NCBI GenBank assembly: GCA_963826505.1
Contig: CAWGXG010000002.1
Span: forward strand, 1-64,000
Reading direction: 5' to 3'
Length of the DNA stretch: 64,000 nt
Source of the DNA: CAWGXG01 sp963826505
GTDB lineage: Bacteria; Chloroflexota; Anaerolineae; Aggregatilineales; Aggregatilineaceae
Positions 1 through 8,419 of the stretch are shown here, piece by piece. Below the pieces are notes generated by a model that was given only the letters and a program-made list of their open reading frames with translations, did no database searches and was not told where the DNA came from. A program made the position numbers and the translations under genes. Positions within the stretch are counted from its first letter, which is position 1. The number at the start of each line of letters is the position of its first letter.

Positions 1-1474
1 CGTTAGTCGTTCCACATATCCGCCGTTTCGCGCAGATAGCGCGCGGCGGTGGGATCCTGGGCGGATCGGCGAAATCAGCCGCGGCCAGCAGTGCCGCGAT
101 CTCCACCGCCAGCGTGAAGGGCGAGAAGCCGCCATCTTCTTCCCAGCGATCCTGCCCGGTGACCGGCCCATTGCACACCAGGTACGCGGCGGCGCGGCGC
201 ACCATCGGCCACGGGACGATGCCGTCGAGCGCGTCCAGGCGGCGCAGAGCGTCGGCCAGCAGGATCGGAAACGCTGTTTCGTCCATCTGGATGCCGCCCC
301 AATACGGCGTCCCGTCCAGCCACATATTTTGCGGCCAATGGCCGTCGGATTCCTGCGTGCACATCAGGTAAGTCAGCGTATTTCGAGCGCTGGTAGTATC
401 CCCCGCCGCCAGCAGCCCTCCCGCACTTTCGACCAGATCGCGCGGCCACACAAGATGGTAACCGCCCAGATCGTCGTCACCTTTCGATGCGCCCCAGGGG
501 ATCGACAGGCTGGCGATCATACCGCCCGAGAAATGTTTAGCCTCATGGACTTTGAGCACCATCGTGCTGATGCGGTACAGGTCGCGATCGTCGTCGTGGT
601 GGCTGTCCGGCGTGCGTGGCCGTTCGGGATCGTCTCGGGGACCGTCCAGCGGATCGCAGCGGCGCTGAACCGCCCGCCAGCCCGCCACATAAGCGCGCTG
701 CGCATGCGCGAAGGACTGTACCAACGACGCGCGCACCCGGTGTCCGGCCTCGGCGTCATTGCGTCCGAAGCCCAACGCCAGCACGAACTCGCCGCCGCTG
801 GCCGCCAGATCGATCTCCGCGGTGAGCGCGATGTTACCCTCCTCAGCCCGCGGGTAGAACCACGTCATCTGCTTGTGGGCGTTGATGTCCTGCCAGCCGT
901 CGCTGGTGCCCACGTAGCCGCAGCTCATAGCGCTGAACGGCGTCGAACATGCCAGGGCGAGCCCGGTGCTGTCGCGGTAGGCGAACAGCATCGGCACACC
1001 TTTGTAATCTCCGGACCAGCCCGTATTGGCTTTGCCCGCGTTGCCGATGTGTGGCGCGAGCAGAATATACAGGCTGTAATCGGTGAGATTGCCGCGCAGC
1101 GCTTCGAATCGGACAGATTGCAGCAGCACATCCCGCGTTGGATCGGTGAGGATGCGCTTGGTCAGCCGGTAGCGGCCCTCGGTGCAGGTGTTGACCAGGT
1201 GATAGGCCGGAACGCCCGGCGCGATCAGATCGATGGCGTGATCGGTGTGGCGTTTCTCCTCTGAGAAGAACGCCTGCCGGTCGGTCACCAGGAAGCCGAA
1301 ATCGCGTGTATTGGCCTGATCGATGCGCGGGTAATACACTTCGTCGACGATGCCGTGCGAGAGCGTGAACCAGACACGGCTGTCCTGCGTGGACGCCGTG
1401 CCGACGCCGCTTTTGGCGCTCGATGTCCAGCGCGGCGCGATGCCAGGATGGCCAGGAGGACGTGAGTTTGCCAT
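1..1474 (-). CDS. GH15-family glucoamylase / glucodextranase-like glycoside hydrolase, partial
   Basis: Reads from an ATG at 1474 (GAGGGA upstream) to the window edge, so the C-terminal part is missing. The N-terminal third resembles the beta-sandwich domain of bacterial glucoamylases (WFTLSHGIVDEVYYPRID, then RDFGFLVTD). It is followed by the start of the (alpha/alpha)6 catalytic domain with GYHLVWPRDLVES and DGHWPQNMWLDGTPYW. GH15 enzymes release glucose from non-reducing ends of alpha-glucans. No signal peptide is seen, so a cytoplasmic glycogen or maltodextrin role is likely. The frame breaks near positions 54-64: the expected family continuation (YLRETADMWND) lies in another frame, and there it meets a TAA at 3-5. 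The gene is either damaged or affected by sequence error at the edge. The family is confident; the exact substrate is not known. Confidence 0.85.
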   Translation of the reverse strand, partial: MANSRPPGHPGIAPRWTSSAKSGVGTASTQDSRVWFTLSHGIVDEVYYPRIDQANTRDFGFLVTDRQAFFSEEKRHTDHAIDLIAPGVPAYHLVNTCTEGRYRLTKRILTDPTRDVLLQSVRFEALRGNLTDYSLYILLAPHIGNAGKANTGWSGDYKGVPMLFAYRDSTGLALACSTPFSAMSCGYVGTSDGWQDINAHKQMTWFYPRAEEGNIALTAEIDLAASGGEFVLALGFGRNDAEAGHRVRASLVQSFAHAQRAYVAGWRAVQRRCDPLDGPRDDPERPRTPDSHHDDDRDLYRISTMVLKVHEAKHFSGGMIASLSIPWGASKGDDDLGGYHLVWPRDLVESAGGLLAAGDTTSARNTLTYLMCTQESDGHWPQNMWLDGTPYWGGIQMDETAFPILLADALRRLDALDGIVPWPMVRRAAAYLVCNGPVTGQDRWEEDGGFSPFTLAVEIAALLAAADFADPPRIPPPRAICAKRRICGTTN

Positions 1475-1719
1475 AGGATTTCCCTCGGTTGTACCAGGAT
1501 GACTGCATATCGCTCTAGTGGCAATCCTAGCACAAATGGCATGGAGTCGGGGGATGGCAGCAGCAAAAAGCGGCATCGAGCACCGACCGCTGAGCGTAGA
1601 ATGCTGCGATCTGTTCGCTGGACTTTCCCTGAAGAGGACTGAGGGAAAAGAGCGTCTTACGCGGTGATTACCGCCGCATGCTCCCACGCGGCTATTTCCA
1701 CGCGCTGATCCCGAAAAAA

Positions 1720-1728
1720 TGTTACACT
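1720..1728 (+). promoter_or_regulatory. Extended -10 promoter candidate for the methyltransferase gene
   Basis: TG-T-TACACT is an extended -10 type element 45 bases upstream of the ATG at 1773. No good -35 is visible. The rest of the 298-base gap (1475-1772) holds a 7-bp inverted repeat (TTTCCCT at 1624-1630, AGGGAAA at 1642-1648) and nothing else recognisable. Confidence 0.3.
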
Positions 1729-1772
1729 GTGCGCAGCAACGGCGAGCTATTCCAGGCAGCGAGAGGCACAGC

Positions 1773-2813
1773 ATGACCGATTCTGAACCGGACCACGACC
1801 TGATCGAGCACATTCGGGAAACGATCGAGACGGCCCTGGGGGCCGCCTTCGAGCTGCCCGTCGCGCTGGACGAGGCGCTGCCCGGTGTGCAGGCCGATGC
1901 GATCCTCGCGGCGCTGGCGGAGTACATCACGGAGCGGCTGCCTGCTGCCGATCCTGAAGCGCCGCGCAGCAACGGACGCGGCACCTCCTGGCGCGGTCGT
2001 CACCCGCGCAACCGGCTCAACGATCTAAGCGGCGCGGAATGGCTGTGGTTTACCAAGTCGGTCCTGCGCACGACTTACCCGTCCATCCTGGGGCACGATT
2101 TGCGCAAGCGTCAGGGCGGCAATAAACCGCCCCAACTGATGCACGACCTGATCGCCTTCTTCACGCGCAGCGGCGAGCATGTGCTCGATCCGTTCGGTGG
2201 TGCAGGTGGAACGGCGCTCGGCGCGCACCTGGCCGGGCGGGACTCGGTCAGCATCGAGATCAACCCGGAGTTGATTGATCTGTATCACGCCGTCTGCCAA
2301 GCCGAGGACATCCCGCCACACCGCTTCATTCAGGGCGACTGCCGCGAAGTGCTGGCCAGTCTCCCTGCCGATCAGTTCGATTTCATCGCGACCGATCCGC
2401 CCTACAGCCCAGAGTTGGAGCAGACCATGTCCGGCGAGCGCGCCAGCGCGCTGTATGGGCATTCCAACCGCCGCAGCGGTTATGTGACCTACAGCGATGA
2501 CCCGCGCGATCTTAGCAAGTGCGGCAGTTTCGATGCCTTCTTTATGGCGCTGGACGAAGTCGGACGCGAGCTGCTGCGCGTCCTGAAGCCGAAGCGCTAT
2601 CTGGCCATGATTCTGCGCGATGCCTACCAGAACGGCGCGTATGTCCACACTTCGGCCATTGTTGCGGCGCGCTATCAAGCCCTGGGCTGGACCTTCAAGG
2701 GCGAGAAAATCTGGTACAGCACCGGCGCGCGCATCCGGCCCTACGGCTATCCGAGCGCGTTCGTGCCCAACATCGTCCACCAGAACATCTTGATTTTCCG
2801 CAAAGAATCATAG
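1773..2813 (+). CDS. Orphan DNA methyltransferase (N6-adenine / N4-cytosine type)
   Basis: 346 residues from the ATG at 1773, preceded by GAGAGG; the frame is open 54 bases further upstream but lacks a ribosome site. The SAM-binding motif I (DPFGGAGGTALG, about residues 139-150, then SVSIEINPE) comes before the catalytic DPPY motif (about 208-211). This order excludes the beta class and fits the alpha, gamma or zeta-like orders. The first 90 residues have no recognised domain. DPPY enzymes methylate exocyclic amino groups of A or C in DNA; some relatives act on RNA. No restriction endonuclease or specificity subunit lies next to it, so it is probably a solitary methylase. The next gene starts 37 bases downstream on the same strand. 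Confidence 0.8.
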   Translation: MTDSEPDHDLIEHIRETIETALGAAFELPVALDEALPGVQADAILAALAEYITERLPAADPEAPRSNGRGTSWRGRHPRNRLNDLSGAEWLWFTKSVLRTTYPSILGHDLRKRQGGNKPPQLMHDLIAFFTRSGEHVLDPFGGAGGTALGAHLAGRDSVSIEINPELIDLYHAVCQAEDIPPHRFIQGDCREVLASLPADQFDFIATDPPYSPELEQTMSGERASALYGHSNRRSGYVTYSDDPRDLSKCGSFDAFFMALDEVGRELLRVLKPKRYLAMILRDAYQNGAYVHTSAIVAARYQALGWTFKGEKIWYSTGARIRPYGYPSAFVPNIVHQNILIFRKES

Positions 2814-2850
2814 CCTGTGCCGTCCGTGATCGATCAGAAGGTGATTAGCA

Positions 2851-3813
2851 GTGAGCGCTCTACACCCCACTTCACGACACTTTCACCTTGAACCCTTGAC
2901 CGATGGCGTGTACGCGGCCATCGCCAAGTCTGACGGCGCGGCAATGTCCAACGCGGGGATCGTCGATCTGGGGGACGGTTGTCTGATCTTCGACACGCTC
3001 ATGTCTATGTCTGCGGCGCGTAACCTGGTGGCGACGGCGGAACAGGTGACTGGCCAGCCGACACGGGTGGCGGTCAACAGTCACTGGCACCCCGACCACG
3101 TCCTGGGAAATGCGGCCTTGCCATCCGACTGCACGCTGATCAGCACGCAGATCACGCGCGACCTGCTCGCGGAACGGCTGCCGGAGCGTCTTGCCCTGGG
3201 GCGCGAGGCCATCCCACGCGAGTTGCAGGCGCTTGAGGCGAAGTTTGAAACCGAGACCGATCTTAGCCTGCGCGAAGAGCTTGGACGCCAGATCGATCAT
3301 TATCGCCTGCTCTTGTCCGATGTACCGTTGTTGGAAATGCGTCTGCCCGATATCACTTTTGAGCGGCGATTAGTGCTGCACAGCCCGGCTCGCCGCGTGG
3401 AGTTGATCACCTTTGGGGCGGGGCACACGGCCAGCGACGCTATCCTCATGCTGCCCGATGACGGAATCGCGTTCGTGGCCGACCTGCTGTTCTACGAGAT
3501 TCACCCCTGGGTCGGGGACGGCGATCTGGATGCATGGCTGCACAGCCTGGACGCGATCGACGCGCTTGACCCGCCAGTCGAAGTCGTCGTGCCGGGGCAC
3601 GGGGCGGTCTGCACGCCGGAAGGGTTCGCCGGGCTGCGGCGCTATTTCCCCGCCCTGCGGCGGCTGGTCGACGGCGCGCTGGAACGCGGGGCCAGCCTGG
3701 ACAGCCTCACGAGCCAACCGGTGCCCGCCGCGTTTAGCGCGTGGGAGGGCGGGTCGCGTTTCGCGGCCAACCTGACGGCGCTCTACCAGAATGCAGCAGC
3801 CAGTAAGGCGTGA
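2851..3813 (+). CDS. MBL-fold metallohydrolase
   Basis: 320 residues, GTG start. The metallo-beta-lactamase signature is complete: HWHPDH at residues 78-83, a His in GAGHTASDA (about 192), an Asp in VADLL (about 211) and a His in VPGHG (about 250), giving a two-metal site. A predicted helical insertion of about 80 residues separates the HxHxDH loop from the second half, as in several SoxH/quinoprotein-relay type hydrolases. No signal peptide is seen, so it is probably cytoplasmic. The substrate cannot be told from sequence; the family covers lactamases, thioesterases, glyoxalase II and others. It follows the methyltransferase by 37 bases and may share its transcript. The gap to the next gene holds a strong new promoter. 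Confidence 0.8.
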   Translation: MSALHPTSRHFHLEPLTDGVYAAIAKSDGAAMSNAGIVDLGDGCLIFDTLMSMSAARNLVATAEQVTGQPTRVAVNSHWHPDHVLGNAALPSDCTLISTQITRDLLAERLPERLALGREAIPRELQALEAKFETETDLSLREELGRQIDHYRLLLSDVPLLEMRLPDITFERRLVLHSPARRVELITFGAGHTASDAILMLPDDGIAFVADLLFYEIHPWVGDGDLDAWLHSLDAIDALDPPVEVVVPGHGAVCTPEGFAGLRRYFPALRRLVDGALERGASLDSLTSQPVPAAFSAWEGGSRFAANLTALYQNAAASKA

Positions 3814-3872
3814 TTCCGTGCGGCGATCTCTTCTGCAACATGCGCCAGCCCTATTGATTCTATTTCCTGCCC

Positions 3873-3923
3873 TTGACACATTACCTCGCGTTGTTTACAA
3901 TCTCGTATTGAAAAAGATTTTCA
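3873..3923 (+). promoter_or_regulatory. Sigma70-type promoter with overlapping Fur/Zur-type box
   Basis: TTGACA (3873-3878), a 17-base spacer and TACAAT (3896-3901) form an almost perfect sigma70 promoter. Starting at the expected transcription start, TGAAAAAGATTTTCA (3909-3923) is a 7-1-7 palindrome with one mismatched pair and matches the Fur-box pattern TGAnAATnATTnTCA except at one base. A repressor bound here would block initiation. The downstream gene encodes a Fur-family regulator followed by a zinc ABC transporter, so metal-dependent autoregulation of the operon is the simple reading. Confidence 0.75.
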
Positions 3924-3958
3924 GTTAAGCCGAGGTTAAGGCGTGTCGAGGCACTGTC

Positions 3959-4405
3959 ATGACCGTCACCTATGAAACACTCGCTGCTCAGTTTCGCGAT
4001 CACGGGCACAAGCTTACCCAGCCGCGCCGCGCCATCTTGCAGGCGTTGTTGGACGCGCCCAGGCCGCTCTCGCCCGCCGAGATTCAAGACTCCGGGCACG
4101 CGTTCTGCGCGGAGCTGGGGCTCGTGACGGTCTACCGCACGCTGGAACTGATGGAATCGATCGGCCTCGCGCGCGCGGTGCATCTCGCCGACGGCTGTCA
4201 CGGTTACGCGCTCAGCACGCCCGGCCACACCCATCACGTCGTGTGCGAACGCTGTCACGCGGTCGTCGAGATCACCGGCTGCGAGATGGGCGGTTTCTTG
4301 GAGCGCGTCGCCGAGCGCACCGGGTATGCCATCACCGGCCACTGGTTAGAGATTTCCGGACTGTGCGCGGCCTGCCAGGAGCAGGCACGGCAGTCACACA
4401 ATTAG
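3959..4405 (+). CDS. zur: Fur-family metal-responsive regulator, probably Zur
   Basis: 148 residues, the usual length for the family. The N-terminal winged helix carries LTQPRRAILQALLD and the recognition-helix region VTVYRTLELM. The C-terminal dimer domain carries HTHHVVCERC and a second CxxC (CAAC), the structural zinc cysteines. These proteins repress metal-uptake genes when loaded with their metal. The choice of Zur over Fur or PerR rests on context: it heads an operon with a ZnuA-type binding protein and its ATPase and permease. A near-perfect Fur-type box overlaps its promoter, so it should repress itself together with the transporter. Confidence 0.85.
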   Translation: MTVTYETLAAQFRDHGHKLTQPRRAILQALLDAPRPLSPAEIQDSGHAFCAELGLVTVYRTLELMESIGLARAVHLADGCHGYALSTPGHTHHVVCERCHAVVEITGCEMGGFLERVAERTGYAITGHWLEISGLCAACQEQARQSHN

Positions 4406-4442
4406 CGCGGCGCACCAGCCCGCACAAGGAGCAGCAGTCCCC

Positions 4443-5555
4443 GTGAACCCATACCGGCCGATCGTGCTGGGGCTTGTCGTCTGTCTGATTGTGGTCGCGT
4501 TGGCCGTCCCGGCTCCGGCCCCGACGGTGGCGCAAAACGCGCGGTTGAACGTGATCGCCAGTTTCGGAATTCTGGCTGATGTCACCGCCAACGTGGCGGG
4601 CGACGCCGCCGACGTCGCCTCGCTCATGCCGGTTGGCGCTAACCCGCACGCCTATTCGCCCAGCGCGCAGGACGTGGCGCAGATGAGCGACGCCGATCTC
4701 GTGTTCGTGGTCGGGTTGAACTTTGAAGAAACATTGCTGCCGGTCGTCGAAGAGGCGGCGGGCGACCGGATGGTGATTGCGTCGGCCTGCGTGCCGGTCC
4801 GTCCCATTCCCGATCCGAGCGGCGGCTTCACCATCACGCCCATGAGCGCCGATCTCAGCGGCAGTCCGTGCGCGGACGCGATCGGTACGGTCGAGTCGGC
4901 GTTTGGGTTCAGCGTCATCGCCGGGCATGAGGGCGAATTCCTCGGCCTGGAATCCGATGGCGTGTGCGGCGATCACGACACGGCGGGAGCCGCTCCCGAC
5001 AACGAAGATCACGATCACGCCCCCGGCTCGTGCGATCCGCACGTGTGGACCGACCCGGTCAACGTGGCGCTGTGGGCGCTGACCATCCGCGACACGCTGA
5101 GCGCGCGCGATCCCGCCAACGCCGCCACCTACGCCGCCAACACAGACGCTTACCTGGCGCAGCTTGTGGCGTTGGACGCAGATATTCAGACCGCGATCGC
5201 GGGCGTGCCCGCCGATCAGCGCCGGATCGTGACCAACCACCTGGCGCTGGACTATTTCGCAGCGCGCTATGGCGTGAAAGTGGTCGGTGTGGTGATCCCC
5301 GGCGGCAGCACGACCGCCGAACCGTCCGTGCAGGATGTGCTGGCCCTGATTCAGACGGTGCAGGCCAATCACGTCCCGGCTATCTTCACCGATACGACCG
5401 TGAGCGACAGCACCGCCCAGCAGATCGCGAGCGAAACCGGCGCAAAGATCGTGCCGCTCTACACCGGCTCGCTGAGCGCGCCTGACGGACCCGCCGGGAC
5501 CTATCTCGCTTACATGCGCGCCAATACCACCGCCATCACGGACGCGCTACGCTGA
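4443..5555 (+). CDS. znuA: Zinc ABC transporter substrate-binding protein, ZnuA-like
   Basis: 370 residues, GTG start with AAGGAG 11 bases upstream. The signal peptide (about residues 1-31, hydrophobic LGLVVCLIVVALAVPA, cleavage near AQN) has no lipobox Cys. This is a cluster A-I metal-binding protein: ligand His in ANPHAY, an acidic/His-rich loop (HDTAG to NEDHDHA, typical of zinc rather than manganese binders), a second ligand His in CDPHVW, a third in VTNHLALDYF, and a C-terminal Asp in FTDTTVS. It captures zinc outside the membrane and delivers it to the ZnuB permease. The gene follows the regulator by 37 bases. Confidence 0.88.
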   Translation: MNPYRPIVLGLVVCLIVVALAVPAPAPTVAQNARLNVIASFGILADVTANVAGDAADVASLMPVGANPHAYSPSAQDVAQMSDADLVFVVGLNFEETLLPVVEEAAGDRMVIASACVPVRPIPDPSGGFTITPMSADLSGSPCADAIGTVESAFGFSVIAGHEGEFLGLESDGVCGDHDTAGAAPDNEDHDHAPGSCDPHVWTDPVNVALWALTIRDTLSARDPANAATYAANTDAYLAQLVALDADIQTAIAGVPADQRRIVTNHLALDYFAARYGVKVVGVVIPGGSTTAEPSVQDVLALIQTVQANHVPAIFTDTTVSDSTAQQIASETGAKIVPLYTGSLSAPDGPAGTYLAYMRANTTAITDALR

Positions 5556-5595
5556 TGTCCATGCGTCGTATTGGCGCAGAAACGGAAGGAGCCCT

Positions 5596-6501
5596 ATGAG
5601 TGGGCTGAATTTGCGCTCGCTGCTGCGATCGTCTCCGGAGAACGAGAACTGCGATCCCGAAGTCGTCATGACGGTGCGCGATCTCGCGTCGGGCTACAAC
5701 GGGCATCACGCCCTGGAGGGTGTGACGTTCGACGTATACGAGGGCGAGCGCGTGGGGATCGTCGGACCGAACGGCGCGGGTAAATCCACGCTGTTCAAGG
5801 CGCTGGTCGGACTGCTGCCGCATCAGGGCGCGATCTCGATCCAGGGCGCGCCGTGCCGCGAGAGCCACGCCAAAGTGAGCTATGTGCCCCAGCACGAAGC
5901 GATCGACTGGAAGTTCCCGGCGACGGTGTGGGACGTGGTCATGATGGGCCGCGCGCGGCAGATCGGCTATGTGCTGCCGCCACGCAAACGCGATCGCGAC
6001 GCTGTGCACGATGCGCTGGAGCGTGTCGGCATGTGGAGCCTGCGTAAGCGCCAGATCGGCGAGCTGAGCGGCGGACAGCGGCGGCGCGTCTTCGTGGCGC
6101 GCGCCCTGGCTCAGATGGCGAGCGTGCTGCTGCTGGACGAACCGTTCAGCGGCGTCGACAGCGCGGCGGAAACCGAGATTTTCAACGTGCTCAACGTGCT
6201 GCGCGAGGAAGGCGTCGCCGTGCTGCTGGCGACTCACAATCTCGTGCAGGCCGCGACGCATTATGACAAGCTGCTGTTGATCAGCGGCGGGCGGCTGCTG
6301 GCCTATGGCAAGCCGGAAGACGTGTACACGCCGGAAATGCTCGGCGCGACCTTTGGCGATCGGATCGCGCTGTGGCAGGAGGGCGATCGCTTCGTGTTGG
6401 TGCCGGACAAGCCCTGTCACGACGATGACGACCCCGATCACGCCCACGACCATAACCATACCCATGATCACGCCCAGGCGCGCGCCGGGCGCTCTCTCTA
6501 A
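5596..6501 (+). CDS. znuC: Zinc ABC transporter ATP-binding protein, ZnuC-like
   Basis: 301 residues with GGAAGGAG just upstream. Walker A is GPNGAGKST (about 55-63), the signature is LSGGQRRR and Walker B is LLLDEPFSG, followed by the switch His in ATHN. An unusual tail, about the last 25 residues, is packed with His and Asp (HDDDDPDHAHDHNHTHDH) and could bind or sense zinc. It powers import by the ZnuB permease encoded 0.9 kb downstream. The gene sits 40 bases after znuA and 17 before surE, consistent with one transcript. Confidence 0.88.
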   Translation: MSGLNLRSLLRSSPENENCDPEVVMTVRDLASGYNGHHALEGVTFDVYEGERVGIVGPNGAGKSTLFKALVGLLPHQGAISIQGAPCRESHAKVSYVPQHEAIDWKFPATVWDVVMMGRARQIGYVLPPRKRDRDAVHDALERVGMWSLRKRQIGELSGGQRRRVFVARALAQMASVLLLDEPFSGVDSAAETEIFNVLNVLREEGVAVLLATHNLVQAATHYDKLLLISGGRLLAYGKPEDVYTPEMLGATFGDRIALWQEGDRFVLVPDKPCHDDDDPDHAHDHNHTHDHAQARAGRSL

Positions 6502-6518
6502 TCACAGGATAACCGGAT

Positions 6519-7322
6519 ATGACGACGCGCCCCTTGATAGTACTGTGTAATGATGATGGCATCGCTTCGCCGGGCTTGGCCGCCGCCGCTGCCGCGCTGG
6601 ACCCGCTGGGCGAGCTGCTGATCGTCGCGCCCAGCGTCCAGCAAACCGGCATGGGACGCAGTTTCCCGCTGGAAAATGACGGACGTATCGCCACGGCGCT
6701 GGTACGTCACGGCGAACAAAGTTGGCCCGCCTACAGCGCCAACGGATCGCCCGCGCAGGTGGTCGAACACGCCCTGCTAGAGCTGGCCGACCACACGCCC
6801 GATCTGGTGGTGGCCGGGATTAATTACGGCGAAAACGTGACGGTCGGCATCACGGCCTCGGGCACGATTGGCGCGGCGCTCGAAGCGGCCATGTTCGCGA
6901 TTCCGACGCTGGCCGTATCGGTTCAGGTGGAGGTCGCGCAGCATTACACCAACGAAGACGCCGTCGATTTCACGGCGGCGATGCATTTCACGCAGCAGTT
7001 CGCGCGCCTGTGGCTCAACGGCAGCCGCCCGCCGGAGGTGGACATCCTCAAGCTGGACGTGCCCGCCGGAGCGACTCCGGACACGCCCTGGCGCATCACG
7101 CGCCTGGAGCGCGGCGCATACATCCGGGCCATCGCCCCACTGCGGCGCAAGCTGGACGACGTGGGTCGCCTGGGCTATGCCCACGATCCAACCGCGATCC
7201 GAGATGCGCAGTCCGACGCGGCGGCCATTCGTGACGGGGTCGTGTCGGTCACGCCGCTGACGCTCGACCTGACGGCCCGCACCGATCCCGCTGCGCTGCG
7301 CCGCCTGCTGGGCGGCGAGTGA
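6519..7322 (+). CDS. surE: 5'/3'-nucleotidase SurE
   Basis: 267 residues, the normal SurE length. Diagnostic motifs are the N-terminal CNDDGIASPGL (metal-binding Asp-Asp), SANGSPAQVV and VVAGINYGENVTVG. SurE removes phosphate from nucleoside 5'- and 3'-monophosphates and short polyphosphates, using a divalent metal, and acts in the cytoplasm as a stationary-phase and stress enzyme. Its position inside the zinc-uptake operon, between the ATPase and permease genes (17 bases after znuC, 84 before znuB), is unusual. It may only reflect co-transcription, or a need for metal under the same conditions. Confidence 0.9.
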   Translation: MTTRPLIVLCNDDGIASPGLAAAAAALDPLGELLIVAPSVQQTGMGRSFPLENDGRIATALVRHGEQSWPAYSANGSPAQVVEHALLELADHTPDLVVAGINYGENVTVGITASGTIGAALEAAMFAIPTLAVSVQVEVAQHYTNEDAVDFTAAMHFTQQFARLWLNGSRPPEVDILKLDVPAGATPDTPWRITRLERGAYIRAIAPLRRKLDDVGRLGYAHDPTAIRDAQSDAAAIRDGVVSVTPLTLDLTARTDPAALRRLLGGE

Positions 7323-7406
7323 TCGCGCGTGCGGTTGTTGTCCTGCTTTTCTCTGCGTTCTCCGCGCCCTCCGAGGTGAATTAGCTTTTGCGTTCAGGAG
7401 CAAAGT

Positions 7407-8363
7407 ATGTGGACGGTGCTGGCTGACATGAGTTTCTGGGAGGCGCTGCGCGCGGGTTGGCAGGTGCTGCTGGTCAACCTTGACGCGTGGGTCATGGCCC
7501 CTCTGCGCTACCCGATTCTGTCGCGCAGCCTGGAAGCGGCGATCGTCGTGGGGATCGTGAGCGGCGTGCTGGGGACGTTTGTGGTTGTGCGTGGGATGGC
7601 TTTCTTTGGTGACGCGCTGGCGCACGCTATTTTGCCCGGCGTGGCTTTCGTCTACCAGCGCAGCAACGGCAAAACCGATCACTTGTTTTGGGGTGGACTG
7701 GCGGCGGGCATACTCAGCGCGCTGGGAATCGGCATTCTGACGCGCCATGAAAAAGTGCGCGAAGACACAGCGATCGGAGTCGTGTTTGCGGCGTCGTTCG
7801 CGCTGGGGATCGCCATGATCTCGCGCATCAACAACTACGCGGGCGACCTGACACACATCCTGTTCGGTCAGATCTTGGGCGTGTCCGCGTCCGATCTGCG
7901 CCTGACGGTGATCTTTGGGCTGCTGGTGTTGGCCGTCGTGGCGCTGTTCTTCAAGGAGTTCATGATCATTTCGTTCGATCCGCTGCTGGCGCGCACGCTG
8001 CGCCTGCCGACCGAGGCCTTCCGTCTGCTGCTGCTGGTCCTGATCGCGATCACGATCGTCGTGTCGCTGCAAACGGTGGGCATCGCGTTGATGGTCGCGC
8101 TGCTGGTGACCCCGGCGGCAACGGCACAGTTGATGAGTAAACGCCTGCTGCCGATGATGTGGCTGTCGGCTTTGATTGGCGCGGCGTCGAGCATCATTGG
8201 CTTCTACCTGTCCTACCACCAGGACATCGCGACCGGCCCGGCCATCGTGCTGACCGCGACCGCGATCTTCCTGTTCGTCTTCGTCGAGCAGCAGGCCCGC
8301 CAGACGCTGCGCCAGATGGTCGATCAGGCGCGCTCGCGCTGGCCCTTGCGTCAGGCCGCGTAA
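7407..8363 (+). CDS. znuB: Zinc ABC transporter permease, ZnuB-like
   Basis: 318 residues, ABC-3 permease family, with about eight predicted membrane helices (for example AAIVVGIVSGVLGTFVVV and LRLTVIFGLLVLAVVALFF). The coupling region after the early helices reads FFGDALAHAILPGVAF, the family hallmark. It forms the membrane channel for the znuA/znuC gene products. CAGGAG precedes the ATG. An in-frame Met lies 17 residues in (MSFW), but the first ATG has the ribosome site. The 84-base gap from surE has a weak CTCTGCGTT-CTCCGCG motif like the dispersed repeat family A. Confidence 0.88.
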   Translation: MWTVLADMSFWEALRAGWQVLLVNLDAWVMAPLRYPILSRSLEAAIVVGIVSGVLGTFVVVRGMAFFGDALAHAILPGVAFVYQRSNGKTDHLFWGGLAAGILSALGIGILTRHEKVREDTAIGVVFAASFALGIAMISRINNYAGDLTHILFGQILGVSASDLRLTVIFGLLVLAVVALFFKEFMIISFDPLLARTLRLPTEAFRLLLLVLIAITIVVSLQTVGIALMVALLVTPAATAQLMSKRLLPMMWLSALIGAASSIIGFYLSYHQDIATGPAIVLTATAIFLFVFVEQQARQTLRQMVDQARSRWPLRQAA

Positions 8364-8419
8364 TCCCCAGCGCGCTGACCACGCCCGCCACCAAGCCGTG
8401 AGCGAAAGGAAAATTCACC

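Noticed and set aside
329..1264. Long plus-strand ORF of 311 codons near the left edge
   Set aside because: It is the antisense shadow of the glucoamylase gene, whose protein shows clear family motifs on the minus strand.
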